From assembly GCF_001685485.1 (NCBI RefSeq), contig NZ_BDEL01000001.1, positions 1,609,501 through 1,673,500 on the forward strand: DNA of 64,000 bases, written 5' to 3'. The position numbers and the translations under genes were made by a program. The DNA is from Formosa haliotis (lineage in GTDB: Bacteria; Bacteroidota; Bacteroidia; Flavobacteriales; Flavobacteriaceae). Under the pieces are notes generated by a model. The model did not search any database. It was not told the origin of the DNA and worked only from the letters and a program-made list of their open reading frames with translations. This document shows, one piece after another, positions 40,010 through 48,815 of this stretch (its first letter is position 1; every line of letters begins with the position of its first letter).

Positions 40010-41995
40010 TTGAAAATATTAGACCGATATATATTAACCACATACCTTAAAACATTCATCAGCGTATTTGTAATACTCATGATGATTTTTGTGTTGCAAA
40101 CCATTTGGCTTTTTATAAAAGAATTGGCCGGAAAGGATTTGGATGTTATCGTTATTTTAAAATTTTTACTGTACTATTCCCCTAAATTAATTCCGTTAGT
40201 ATTACCGCTTACTATTTTACTAACTTCTATTATGGTTTTTGGAAGCTTTGCCGAAAACTATGAATTTGCGGCCATGAAATCGACAGGAATTTCGTTGCAA
40301 CGTGCCATGGCTGGGCTTAGTGTATTTATTGTTATACTAGGAATTGTTACCTTTTTCTTTGCCAACAATGTTATTCCTTGGGGAGAATACGAGTCTTATA
40401 ATCTTCGTAAAAATATTGCGAAACTAAAACCCGCAATGGTTATTGCAGAGGGCCAGTTTAACGATTTTGGATCACTTAATATTAAAGTCGCAAAAAAAAC
40501 AGGAGATCAAGGCCAATATTTACACAACGTTATTATTCATAAAAAAGCGGAAAACGGTCTAGGAAACTACACCACAATAGTTGCTAAGGAAGGTGAATTG
40601 CTTAGCCAGGAAAAATCTGATGTTTTAAAACTCATCTTAAAAGATGGAAATTATTACGATGATACACCTCCAAAAAAAGCAAACGAAAGACGACGCCGCC
40701 CGCTAACAAAAAGTGCATTCGATACTTATACGCTTAATACCGATTTATCGCAATTTAATGATGTCGATTTAGACGACAAAAATGTAAGCGACAAGTATAA
40801 TATGTTGAATGTTACAGATTTAGATTACACCATAGATTCTCTTACCACAGAACGCTCTAAAGATTACAATTCGTTCTCGAATAACATATACAATCGCTAC
40901 GGAATTAAAGGTTTAGAAACAACCATTAAACCGAAAAACGACAGCGTATTTACGGGCAATCTATTAGATTTATTCGACTCTTATAAACGTATTCAAATTG
41001 TAGAATTATCTATCAATAATGCCTCAAGCACGCAACAAATTATTAGAACTAACGAAAAATCGTTTAAAGCAAAATCATCTTGGATAAACAAGCACGTTAT
41101 TGCTTTACACGAAAAATTATCTTTAGGATTTGCCTGTATCATTCTCTTTTTTGTGGGAGCGCCATTGGGTGCTTTAATTAGAAAAGGGGGATTAGGTTTA
41201 CCTATGATTATTGCCATTTTATTATTTTTAACCTACCACTTCATCGGGATATTTGCTAAAAACAGTGCTAAAGACGGAACGTTTAGTCCTATTTTAGCCT
41301 CTTGGTTTTCAACCTTAATTATGTTTCCTTTAGGTGTGTTTTTAACGCGTCGCGCTACAGCAGACAAAGGTTTATTCGAGTTCGATCATATATTAATTCC
41401 GCTTAAAAAACTATTACCTTTTAAAGATCACTCTAAAGACACTTTTCCAGATGGTTTAAGTAGAGATTTTACCGACTTTAAACGCTATAAAGAAGATAAG
41501 CTACTAGAGCTTATAAAAAATCCAACAAGCTATAATTACCATGAATCAGGAAAAATTGAAGCTTTGTATACCTTGCAAGAACGCAATTTAAGTTTAGAGG
41601 CCATTAAAGCAAAAGGCGTTAAAATAGATTCGAAATTCGAAACGTCTTTACATCTGGTATCCCTATTCAAAATTCATTCTAAAATCGCTTTAATTTTTAA
41701 TGCCATTGGTATTGTATTACTCATATTATTTTTCATTTTGAAAAACAATAAAATGCCAGAATTTGCATTTATATCCGTACAATTAAGCATTATATCTTTT
41801 GTCGTATTTATAATCTATTATATTGCTCAACAACTAAATATAATGGCTTTAAAAAAGCATTTAAAGCAGAAAAACAAGACTTCGAGTATTCCTATGCTTA
41901 TTTTAGGCATCTTTCTATTTCCTATTGCCTTTATTTTTAACAAACATAAAGCAAATGCAGACTTAAGTAAAGATGCTATACTACATTTAAACTAA
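40010..41995 (+). CDS. LptF/LptG family permease with long C-terminal extension
   Basis: A 661-residue inner membrane protein. Residues 1-100 and about 355-450 give the six helices of an LptF/LptG half (MKILDRYILTTYLKTF at the start, then LFFVGAPLGALIRKGGLG and a helix near 400), with a periplasmic domain between. It pulls LPS out of the inner membrane together with an LptB ATPase. After about residue 460 there is a cytoplasmic stretch and three further hydrophobic segments not found in E. coli LptF or LptG, so the protein is some 200-250 residues longer. The start is a TTG four bases after lolA. Confidence 0.88.
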   Translation: MKILDRYILTTYLKTFISVFVILMMIFVLQTIWLFIKELAGKDLDVIVILKFLLYYSPKLIPLVLPLTILLTSIMVFGSFAENYEFAAMKSTGISLQRAMAGLSVFIVILGIVTFFFANNVIPWGEYESYNLRKNIAKLKPAMVIAEGQFNDFGSLNIKVAKKTGDQGQYLHNVIIHKKAENGLGNYTTIVAKEGELLSQEKSDVLKLILKDGNYYDDTPPKKANERRRRPLTKSAFDTYTLNTDLSQFNDVDLDDKNVSDKYNMLNVTDLDYTIDSLTTERSKDYNSFSNNIYNRYGIKGLETTIKPKNDSVFTGNLLDLFDSYKRIQIVELSINNASSTQQIIRTNEKSFKAKSSWINKHVIALHEKLSLGFACIILFFVGAPLGALIRKGGLGLPMIIAILLFLTYHFIGIFAKNSAKDGTFSPILASWFSTLIMFPLGVFLTRRATADKGLFEFDHILIPLKKLLPFKDHSKDTFPDGLSRDFTDFKRYKEDKLLELIKNPTSYNYHESGKIEALYTLQERNLSLEAIKAKGVKIDSKFETSLHLVSLFKIHSKIALIFNAIGIVLLILFFILKNNKMPEFAFISVQLSIISFVVFIIYYIAQQLNIMALKKHLKQKNKTSSIPMLILGIFLFPIAFIFNKHKANADLSKDAILHLN

Positions 41996-42001
41996 AAGCA
42001 A

Positions 42002-42009
42002 TATCTTTG
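42002..42009 (+). promoter_or_regulatory. -7 box of the ribB promoter, almost on the start codon
   Basis: TATCTTTG, then four bases, then ATG at 42014. The predicted transcription start is at or next to the start codon, as for tilS. Confidence 0.6.
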
Positions 42010-42013
42010 CAAT

Positions 42014-43171
42014 ATGATGACAGATACCAAAGAAAAGACTCCTCTATCTTTTAAATTACACAGTATTAAAGAAGCCATTGACGATGTTAGAAATGGTAAA
42101 GTAATTATTGTTGTAGATGATGAGGATCGCGAAAATGAAGGTGACTTTGTTGCCGCAGCTTCAAAAGCTACGCCAGAAATGGTAAATTTTATGGCAACTC
42201 ATGGTCGCGGATTAATTTGCGCCCCACTAACAGAAAGTCGTTGTAAAGCATTAGATTTACATATGATGGTTAGTAATAATACAGACCACATGGAAACCGC
42301 TTTTACCGTGTCTGTAGATTTACGCGGAAAAGGTGTAACCACCGGAATTTCGGCTGCAGATAGAGCACTCACTGTACAGGCCCTTATAGATCCGAAAACT
42401 AAATCGTTTGACTTGGCAAGACCTGGTCATATTTTTCCTCTTGTAGCAAAAGACGGTGGTGTATTAAGACGTACCGGCCATACCGAAGCGGCAATAGATT
42501 TTGCTAGATTAGCAGGTTTAGACCCGGCAGGAATGATTGTTGAAATCATGAACGAAGATGGTACAATGGCGCGTTTACCTCAACTTATAGAAGTTGCTAA
42601 AAAATTCGATTTAAAAATCGTTTCTATTGAAGATTTAGTAGCTTATAGAATGCAACACGATTCTTTAATAGAGAAAAAAGAAGATTTCGATATCGAAACG
42701 CGATTTGGAAAATTTAGATTGCGCGCTTATAAACAAACCACAAATAACCAAGTGCATATTGCACTTACCAAAGGGCAATGGAAAGCAGATGCTCCCGTAT
42801 TAACGCGTATTAACTCGACTCTAGTAAACAACGATATTCTAGGTACGCTTACCAATAATGCCGACGCTAAATTAGACAGCATGTTTAAAGTAGTTAACGA
42901 AGCTGAAAATGGTGCCATTATTTTTATAAACCAAGAACCTAAAGCCATGAACATTTTAAAACGTTTATCGGTTTTAAAACAGGAACAAAAACCTAATACA
43001 GTAACCAAAGCACCTAGTGTAGCTATGGATAACAAAGACTTCGGAATTGGAGCTCAAATATTACACGATTTAGGGATTCATAAACTGCGATTAATATCGA
43101 ATAGTGAACACACTAAACGTGTAGGAATGATTGGTTACGGATTAGAAATTATTGATTACGTTAATTACTAA
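42014..43171 (+). CDS. ribB: 3,4-dihydroxy-2-butanone 4-phosphate synthase with a degenerate GTP cyclohydrolase II domain
   Basis: A 385-residue riboflavin enzyme. The N-terminal half (to about residue 212) is a full DHBP synthase with the acidic motif DDEDRENEGD (residues 35-44), HGRGLICAPL and GHTEAAIDFARLAG. It makes the four-carbon unit of riboflavin. The C-terminal half has the fold pattern of GTP cyclohydrolase II but has lost the zinc cysteines: where RibA has GD...S.RCDC, this protein reads NNDILGTLTNNADAK (residues 272-286). GTP cyclohydrolase activity is therefore unlikely, and a separate ribA should exist elsewhere. The start is ATG at 42014 or 42017, both directly after the -7 box. 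Confidence 0.92.
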   Translation: MMTDTKEKTPLSFKLHSIKEAIDDVRNGKVIIVVDDEDRENEGDFVAAASKATPEMVNFMATHGRGLICAPLTESRCKALDLHMMVSNNTDHMETAFTVSVDLRGKGVTTGISAADRALTVQALIDPKTKSFDLARPGHIFPLVAKDGGVLRRTGHTEAAIDFARLAGLDPAGMIVEIMNEDGTMARLPQLIEVAKKFDLKIVSIEDLVAYRMQHDSLIEKKEDFDIETRFGKFRLRAYKQTTNNQVHIALTKGQWKADAPVLTRINSTLVNNDILGTLTNNADAKLDSMFKVVNEAENGAIIFINQEPKAMNILKRLSVLKQEQKPNTVTKAPSVAMDNKDFGIGAQILHDLGIHKLRLISNSEHTKRVGMIGYGLEIIDYVNY

Positions 43172-43198
43172 GCCAAAATTTCACTATAAAACATAGAG

Positions 43199-43277
43199 AA
43201 GGCTGTTTAAAAAGTTGAGTTTTCATCTACCTGAAATAAATTCAGAATGACGGTGCTTTATACTTTTAAATAGCCTT
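43199..43277. repeat. dispersed palindromic element, copy 2 (shorter)
   Basis: Outer arms 43199-43215 and 43262-43277 pair (AAGGCTGTTTAAAAAGT with the AT-rich ACTTTTAAATAGCCTT). A central palindrome lies at 43231-43245 (CTGAAATAAATTCAG). Read on the minus strand, the left half is nearly the right half of the element at 23710-23841. Like that copy, it lies between two convergent genes, and it is followed by a T tract, so it can serve as a terminator. Confidence 0.75.
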
Positions 43278-43315
43278 TTTATTTTAGCTGATTCTAGAAT
43301 TTTTAATCTTTATAA

Positions 43316-44380
43316 CTATTCAAGATTTGGCGCAGTACCAGGACCAACTTTGGCGTCTTTAAACCACACCTCTGTATAACAGCCATTATTATATTGTTTT
43401 TGAATATCGCCATCATAAGTTTCAGATCCTGTATACCAAACAATATTATCTTCAGGGCTTTTTCCATTCGTTTGATTATAGGCTCCTTGCTTAAAATATT
43501 GTATTTCGCCAGCATAAGCATTTTCACGCTCTACCCCATCACGACCTATCGCGGCATACAAGGTCCAGATTTGTTCTGGAATATCTGAGGTTTTAGCAAA
43601 ATCCGATTGCAATAAATTTTTAGTAAACGTTTTTGTGTCGTGTCCTTTGCTTTTAAACGTAAGGTACATGGTTCCTTTATAAACATTTATTTCGTAACTA
43701 AATTCTTCTCCCAAGGCAATTCCATCCTTAGGTTCTTCCGGATAAGATGATGGACTATCTCCTACTACAGACATATCGTATCCCCAAATAGCCGTAGAGT
43801 AATCCCAGCGTTTAGCATTATCTCCTTCAGTATTTATTTCGTAATTCCAAAACACAGATCCTTTTGTATGACCTGGAAATTTTTTATAAAATATTTTAAT
43901 CGGCTCGTTTTCATGCCCTTCATGACTATGAATTTGACCAACCACCACAGAATATGAAGCTGCAACTCTAGCATCGCCCGAGGTAGAAACATGTTGTACC
44001 TTTAAAGTCCCGTTTAACTTGCCTCCCACTTCTGGAATCCAATGTTTTTTCTGACCTAATTCGGTTCTTGTATTACTCGAGGTTCTAGAAGTTACCCCAG
44101 AATTTGGCGTTTTATAAACGACCCAGTCTGTATCCCCATCGTTAGTAACATAAAAGAAATCTTTGTTTTCATAATGCTCTAAGTCTTCTAGATGCGTACC
44201 ATCGCCTAAAAGAATTTTCCACTGATCCATAAATGGAATAACATCACTCGGATATTTTGTTTCTGCGACGCTCTTTTCTACCGGTTTATTTTTAGATTCC
44301 TTACAAGATACTAGGCCTATAGACATCCCTAAAGCAACAACCGATAATCGTAATAATGATTTACTAAATTTTATATTCAT
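43316..44380 (-). CDS. alginate lyase, polysaccharide lyase family 7, lipoprotein
   Basis: A 354-residue surface or periplasmic lipoprotein. The signal peptide ends in GLVSC with the lipid-carrying Cys26. The jelly-roll catalytic domain has the three PL7 signatures: RTELG (residues 105-109), QIH (149-151) and YFKQGAYNQ (295-303), including the catalytic His and Tyr. The enzyme splits alginate by beta-elimination; the QIH form is often linked to a preference for polyguluronate. No SusC/SusD pair, transporter or other alginate gene lies next to it, so it is not in a full utilisation locus here. Confidence 0.93.
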   Translation of the reverse strand: MNIKFSKSLLRLSVVALGMSIGLVSCKESKNKPVEKSVAETKYPSDVIPFMDQWKILLGDGTHLEDLEHYENKDFFYVTNDGDTDWVVYKTPNSGVTSRTSSNTRTELGQKKHWIPEVGGKLNGTLKVQHVSTSGDARVAASYSVVVGQIHSHEGHENEPIKIFYKKFPGHTKGSVFWNYEINTEGDNAKRWDYSTAIWGYDMSVVGDSPSSYPEEPKDGIALGEEFSYEINVYKGTMYLTFKSKGHDTKTFTKNLLQSDFAKTSDIPEQIWTLYAAIGRDGVERENAYAGEIQYFKQGAYNQTNGKSPEDNIVWYTGSETYDGDIQKQYNNGCYTEVWFKDAKVGPGTAPNLE

Positions 44381-44791
44381 GCTTAAAATTATTTAGCACC
44401 ATAATAAGCATTTGTTTTGAAATTTTCAAAGATCTTACAGGAATTGTTTTTATAAATTATGAGATATCATGTGCTTATTAACACCCATAATTAACAGGTA
44501 AAAGGGCATAAACTTAAATATAAAATAAGAGCTTTGGATAAAAAAATAACTTAGTATCGTTATTTCAGTAAGGGACAAGATTCTATAAAAAACTAAATCC
44601 TACTTGAAAAAATCAAGTAGGATTTACTAACTAAACCGCTATTCCCTTAACCTATATAGAAATAACTATCTTGAATGACATATTTTAAAATGTAAGGATT
44701 ATGCTATTAATCTTAATCTATGAAGAATTATGTCATCCTTATTTTATATACGAACAGATTTTAATCTTGGACTTTTTATATTTGAAATAAA
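44381..44791. other. gene-free stretch of 411 bases
   Basis: No coding frame is supported. It contains the strong hairpin at 44595-44625 and, at its upper end, presumably the alginate lyase promoter, for which I see no perfect TAnnTTTG box. Confidence 0.6.
44583..44625 (-). terminator. minus-strand intrinsic terminator downstream of mazG
   Basis: A perfect 12-base stem (44595-44606 with 44614-44625) and seven-base loop are followed on the minus strand by a T tract. It lies about 165 bases after the mazG stop. Confidence 0.7.
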
Positions 44792-45565
44792 TTAAAGTTT
44801 TTTTGCTTCTTCCCAAAACACATCCATTTCGGCAAGTGTCATATCTTGTAAAGATTTGTTTAATAACGCGGCTTTACCCTCTAAATATTGAAACCTTTTC
44901 TTAAATTTTTTATTAGTTCGCTCTAAAGCATTTTCTGGATTAATTTTTAAAAACCTAGCATAATTGACTAAAGAAAATAGAACATCTCCAAATTCATCTT
45001 CTATGGCTTCCTGGTTTTTATTAGAAATTTCGACATTTAACTCATCTAATTCTTCTTGCACTTTTTCCCAAACCTGCTCTGGCTTTTCCCAATCAAATCC
45101 TATGCCTGCTACCTTTTCTTGAATACGACTTGCTTTTACTAAAGCAGGCAAACTGTTAGGCACACCTTGCAATACACTCTTATTACCTTCTTTTAATTTT
45201 AACTTTTCCCAATTACGTTTAACATCGTCTTCATTTTCTACAACAACATCGCTATAAATATGAGGATGCCTCTCTATTAATTTGTCGCAAATAGAATGAC
45301 AAACATCTGCAATATCGAAATCGTTTGTTTCGCTGCCTATTTTGGCATAAAATACAATGTGAAGCAATACATCGCCCAACTCTTTTTTAATTTCATGAAG
45401 ATCGTTGTCTAGAATGGCATCGCCAAGCTCGTAGGTTTCTTCTATAGTTAAATGGCGTAAGGTTTCCATGGTCTGCTTTTTATCCCACGGACATTGCTCA
45501 CGAAGTTCGTCCATAATGGTTAATAATCTATCGAAAGCTTGAAGTTGATCTGCTCGTGTATTCAT
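44792..45565 (-). CDS. mazG: nucleoside triphosphate pyrophosphohydrolase MazG
   Basis: A 257-residue enzyme that converts nucleoside triphosphates to monophosphates and pyrophosphate, cleaning the nucleotide pool. Two MazG domains are visible: one near LRHLTIEETYELGDAILDN (the EExxE-type metal site) and LGDVLLHIVFYAKI, the second near EAIEDEFGDVLFSLVNYARFL. The length is normal for the two-domain form. It has its own -7 box and a terminator upstream that parts it from the def group. Confidence 0.94.
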   Translation of the reverse strand: MNTRADQLQAFDRLLTIMDELREQCPWDKKQTMETLRHLTIEETYELGDAILDNDLHEIKKELGDVLLHIVFYAKIGSETNDFDIADVCHSICDKLIERHPHIYSDVVVENEDDVKRNWEKLKLKEGNKSVLQGVPNSLPALVKASRIQEKVAGIGFDWEKPEQVWEKVQEELDELNVEISNKNQEAIEDEFGDVLFSLVNYARFLKINPENALERTNKKFKKRFQYLEGKAALLNKSLQDMTLAEMDVFWEEAKKL

Positions 45566-45597
45566 AAGTAAATTTTAAAATAAAAACTGTATGCTAC

Positions 45598-45605
45598 CAA
45601 AGGTA
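45598..45605 (-). promoter_or_regulatory. -7 box of the mazG promoter
   Basis: Minus strand TACCTTTG, 32 bases before the start codon at 45565 and just downstream of the terminator hairpin of the preceding genes. Confidence 0.55.
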
Positions 45606-45639
45606 GTAAAAACGAAAGTCCGACTCGAGGTCGGACTTT
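45606..45639 (-). terminator. minus-strand intrinsic terminator after the DUF5606 gene
   Basis: A perfect ten-base GC-rich stem (45615-45624 with 45630-45639), a five-base loop and, on the minus strand, a short T tract. Confidence 0.75.
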
Positions 45640-45662
45640 GATATATATGTATTCAATTACAT

Positions 45663-46112
45663 TTATTCTTTTTTATCTGCAACAGGCTCTTCGGTCGCTT
45701 CTTCTTCAACTTCTTCAGATTCAGTTTCGAAATTTAATAAATCGTTCTTCTGAAGTAAATTATACCATTGAATCACTTTTTTAATATCGCTTGGGTATAC
45801 ACGATCTTCATCGTAATCTGGTAAAACTTCAAAGAAATACTCTTCTAATTTATCTTTACTGTCTTTATGACTTACACTAGAAGGCTCATTATTTTCTTTT
45901 GTTGCAATAGTTTGAAGCACTGTTTTTAAAGGCACTTCTTCTGTTAAGGTATAAATGGCTATTTCGCTTAACACGCTAACATTATGGTTCATGGTAACAG
46001 ATAGTCTTTTATTATCTAATAAAGATTCTGCTATAAACCCGTTGCGCGTTTGCATGATTAATTTGTATAATCCTGGTTTTCCTGAAATAGCTAATATTTT
46101 ATCTAAGCTCAT
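45663..46112 (-). CDS. DUF5606 domain-containing protein
   Basis: A 149-residue cytoplasmic protein. The N-terminal half (LDKILAISGKPGLYKLIMQ, then ESLLDNKRLSV) matches the Bacteroidota DUF5606 domain; the end is a low-complexity acidic tail rich in Glu. Function unknown. It lies 55 bases after def and is probably in the same transcript, which is an arrangement often seen in flavobacteria. Confidence 0.8.
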   Translation of the reverse strand: MSLDKILAISGKPGLYKLIMQTRNGFIAESLLDNKRLSVTMNHNVSVLSEIAIYTLTEEVPLKTVLQTIATKENNEPSSVSHKDSKDKLEEYFFEVLPDYDEDRVYPSDIKKVIQWYNLLQKNDLLNFETESEEVEEEATEEPVADKKE

Positions 46113-46167
46113 AAATTATTTTTTAAAAGATGGCAAATATCTTGTGTTTAAAAGTGTAATACAAATA

Positions 46168-46758
46168 TTATCGTTTCTTTTTTTGATTTGGAAAACGCAT
46201 TTTGTAATCTACCTTAATTTTTCCTTTCGAGATATTATCTAATCGTCCTTTTATTAATCGTTTCTTTAATGTAGATAGTTTTTCGGTAAATAAAATACCG
46301 TCAATATGGTCGTATTCATGCTGAATAACACGTGCTATAAGTCCGTTGTAAGTTTCTACTTTCGGCTCAAAATTTTCATCTAAATATTCGATGGTAATTT
46401 TAGACTTTCTAAACACATCTTCACGCACATCTGGGATACTTAAACAACCTTCGTTAAAAGCCCACTCATCCCCTTCTTCTGCAGTAATCTTAGCATTTAC
46501 AAATGCCTTTTTAAAACCTTGTAATTCTTTTTGTTCTTCTTCGGTAAGGTCTTCGTCTTCAGAGAATGGTGTTGCATCCACTACAAATAACCGAATTGGC
46601 AAACCTATTTGTGGCGCCGCTAGACCAACACCAAAGGCATTATACATGGTTTCATACATATTCTCGAGAAGCTCAACAAAATTAGGATATTCTGGAGTAA
46701 TATCTTGTGCAACCTTTTTTAAAACGGGATCGCCATAAGCGACAATTGGTAATATCAT
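46168..46758 (-). CDS. def: peptide deformylase
   Basis: A 196-residue metal enzyme that removes the formyl group from new proteins. The three motifs are GVGLAAPQIGLP, EGCLSIPDVRE (metal Cys) and IQHEYDHIDGILF (metal His pair and catalytic Glu). The -7 box at 46785-46792 gives it a promoter of its own. DUF5606 follows. Confidence 0.96.
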   Translation of the reverse strand: MILPIVAYGDPVLKKVAQDITPEYPNFVELLENMYETMYNAFGVGLAAPQIGLPIRLFVVDATPFSEDEDLTEEEQKELQGFKKAFVNAKITAEEGDEWAFNEGCLSIPDVREDVFRKSKITIEYLDENFEPKVETYNGLIARVIQHEYDHIDGILFTEKLSTLKKRLIKGRLDNISKGKIKVDYKMRFPNQKKKR

Positions 46759-46784
46759 TTGTGTACGTTGTAAAAATTGAAATG

Positions 46785-46792
46785 CAAAAATA
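46785..46792 (-). promoter_or_regulatory. -7 box of the def promoter
   Basis: Minus strand TATTTTTG, 26 bases before the start codon at 46758. Confidence 0.5.
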
Positions 46793-46815
46793 CAATTCTT
46801 ACGGTTAATAGCCTA

Positions 46816-46846
46816 TAATAAAAAAACTCCTTTGTTAAGGAGTTTT
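46816..46846 (-). terminator. minus-strand intrinsic terminator after the small secreted protein gene
   Basis: A perfect ten-base stem (46823-46832 with 46837-46846), a four-base loop and a T run on the minus strand. Confidence 0.8.
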
Positions 46847-46871
46847 AAATTTTAAGAGTATTTTATGTTTT

Positions 46872-47144
46872 CTAACAATGTACTACGTCTTTTTGTATAA
46901 CAAATAAATCTATATTACATTTAATTTTAGCCTTTACTAAGGCATTTATTAAATCGCGATGCCTGTTTGCTAATTGGATAGACTTTTTTAAATTGATGTT
47001 CTGAATTCGTACAGGAGTCACCTCTCTTATTTCTGTTTTTATTAGTTGCTGTTGCACCTCTCCTTCTCCGTTTTGCGCCCTAAGTTGCATAGTCCCAAAA
47101 CACAGCATTACCACTAAAAACATTAACTTACTAAAATTCATCAC
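46872..47144 (-). CDS. small secreted hypothetical protein
   Basis: A 90-residue protein with a signal peptide (about residues 1-23, ending LRAQ), so the mature part is only about 67 residues. It is helical and basic, with two cysteines near the end (KCNIDLFVIQKDVVHC) that could form a disulfide. No family recognised. It lies between ruvX and def and is followed by its own terminator. Confidence 0.6.
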   Translation of the reverse strand: MMNFSKLMFLVVMLCFGTMQLRAQNGEGEVQQQLIKTEIREVTPVRIQNINLKKSIQLANRHRDLINALVKAKIKCNIDLFVIQKDVVHC

Positions 47145-47262
47145 TTTACTTATTTAAACCAAATATAGAAGCAAAGTACCGATCTCGTAAAAAATTTAGT
47201 TGAACACCAATTAATTCTCGATAACTAGTTAAAACCAAATAAAACAAGGTTAAAAACCAAGC

Positions 47263-47673
47263 TTATTTAGAGTATAAATAACTCTGTAATATTAAGGTTG
47301 CGCTAATTTCGTCTATAAGTGCTTTATTTTTACGTTGTTTCTTTTTTAGTCCACCATCAATCATGGTTTGAAATGCCATTTTAGACGTAAAACGCTCATC
47401 GACACGTACCACAGGAATATCGGGTATAGCTTTTGCCAATTTTTCTAGGAATGGAACAATCAAAGCTTCACTTTCTGAGGCTGTGGCATCCATTTGCTTA
47501 GGTTCACCCACCACAAAAAGCTCGACAGATTCTTTAGAAATATAATCTTTTAAAAATGGAATAAGTTGCTTAGTTTCAACCGTTGTAAGCCCAGAAGCAA
47601 TAATTTGCAATTCATCTGTTATAGCTAAACCTGTTCTTACTTTTCCAAAATCGATTGCTAAAATTCTTGCCAT
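47263..47673 (-). CDS. ruvX: RuvX/YqgF Holliday junction resolvase-like protein
   Basis: A 136-residue RNase H-fold nuclease. The family start ILAIDFGKVRTGLAITD holds the first catalytic Asp; VVGEPKQMD, VRVDERFTS and a late DEISATLILQSYL complete the set. In E. coli it processes the 16S rRNA 5' end, and related proteins cut branched DNA. Length normal; a -7 box precedes it. Confidence 0.93.
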   Translation of the reverse strand: MARILAIDFGKVRTGLAITDELQIIASGLTTVETKQLIPFLKDYISKESVELFVVGEPKQMDATASESEALIVPFLEKLAKAIPDIPVVRVDERFTSKMAFQTMIDGGLKKKQRKNKALIDEISATLILQSYLYSK

Positions 47674-47689
47674 TATATTAAGTTTTAGG

Positions 47690-47697
47690 CAAAGTTA
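47690..47697 (-). promoter_or_regulatory. -7 box of the ruvX promoter
   Basis: Minus strand TAACTTTG, 16 bases before the start codon at 47673. Confidence 0.55.
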
Positions 47698-47971
47698 CTG
47701 TTATTAGCTGTTACAGCTAAAATTTGACTCCAAAAAATTGATTTGAGAATGGATTAATTTAAGATGAGATTTCTCCTTTTGTTGAAATGACCATTCTTAG
47801 AAATATGTTGAACTAGTTTCAGCTTCTAAGTACTATTAGGAAGTGTACTTACACAATGAAACCCTAAAAATTCAGGATGATGCTATGAATAACAGACTAC
47901 CATTAACGAAATCCTGTGCAAAGTTTTCTTAATTTTTATAGAATCCATTTTAAGGTAATAAATTATAAAAG

Positions 47972-47979
47972 TATCTTTG
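47972..47979 (+). promoter_or_regulatory. -7 box of the dapD promoter
   Basis: TATCTTTG, 20 bases before the ATG at 48000. It excludes a longer reading from 47916. Confidence 0.6.
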
Positions 47980-47999
47980 ATGAAAATTTTAAAATTACA

Positions 48000-48815
48000 A
48001 TGAAAGAATTACAATCTATCATAGAACAAGCTTGGGAAAACCGAGCGTTGTTATCTGAAAACAACACCATTGAGTCGATTAGAAAAGTAGTTTCTCTTTT
48101 AGATGCTGGAGAATTACGTGTAGCAGAACCAACCGAAAATGGATGGCAAGTTAACGAATGGGTAAAGAAAGCCGTAGTCCTTTATTTCCCAATTCAGAAA
48201 ATGGAAACTATAGAATGTGGACCATTAGAATTTCATGATAAAATTCCATTAAAAACAGGTTATGCAGAAAAAGGAATACGTGTTGTTCCTCATGCTGTTG
48301 CCCGTCATGGTGCTTTTATTGCTTCTGGAACTATTTTAATGCCTAGTTATGTTAACATTGGTGCGTATGTAGATTCTGGATCTATGGTTGATACTTGGGC
48401 TACCGTAGGTAGCTGTGCACAAATTGGTAAAAATGTTCACCTTTCTGGTGGTGTTGGTATTGGTGGGGTGTTAGAACCATTACAAGCTGCTCCGGTTATT
48501 ATTGAAGACAATGTATTTATTGGTTCTCGTTGTATCGTTGTAGAAGGTGTACATGTAGAAGAAGAAGCTGTGTTAGGTGCAAACGTAGTATTAACTATGA
48601 GTACCAAAATTATAGACGTAACGGGAGACACACCGGTAGAAACTAAAGGTAGAATTCCAGCACGCTCTGTTGTTATTCCTGGAAGTTATACTAAAAAGTT
48701 TCCAGCAGGAGAATTTCAAGTTCCATGTGCTTTAATTATCGGAAAACGTAAAGAAAGTACAGATAAAAAAACCTCTTTAAACAATGCACTTCGCGAAAAT
48801 GATGTTGCAGTTTAA
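48000..48815 (+). CDS. dapD: tetrahydrodipicolinate N-succinyltransferase
   Basis: A 271-residue enzyme of lysine and diaminopimelate synthesis that transfers succinyl from succinyl-CoA. An N-terminal helical part is followed by a left-handed beta helix of hexapeptide repeats (GAYVDSGSMVDTWATVGSCA, then IGGVLEPLQ and SRCIVVEGV). The ATG at 48000 is set by the -7 box 20 bases upstream and by the usual N-terminus (MKELQSIIEQAW). A glycosyltransferase gene starts right at its stop codon, so the surface sugar genes may share this promoter. Confidence 0.95.
   Translation: MKELQSIIEQAWENRALLSENNTIESIRKVVSLLDAGELRVAEPTENGWQVNEWVKKAVVLYFPIQKMETIECGPLEFHDKIPLKTGYAEKGIRVVPHAVARHGAFIASGTILMPSYVNIGAYVDSGSMVDTWATVGSCAQIGKNVHLSGGVGIGGVLEPLQAAPVIIEDNVFIGSRCIVVEGVHVEEEAVLGANVVLTMSTKIIDVTGDTPVETKGRIPARSVVIPGSYTKKFPAGEFQVPCALIIGKRKESTDKKTSLNNALRENDVAV

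Larger units (their letters stand above)
47674..47999. other. divergent control region of 326 bases
   Basis: No coding frame is supported. It holds the -7 boxes of ruvX (47690-47697, minus) and dapD (47972-47979, plus); the middle shows nothing I can name. Confidence 0.6.

Noticed and set aside
41996-42013. FMN riboswitch before ribB
   Set aside because: Only 18 bases lie between the genes, and the -7 box is next to the start codon, so there is no leader to fold.
46391-46738. A 115-codon plus-strand frame inside def
   Set aside because: It covers the deformylase motifs in antisense and has no support of its own.
47916-47999. Upstream extension of dapD
   Set aside because: The -7 box at 47972-47979 lies inside it and the conserved N-terminus begins at 48000.
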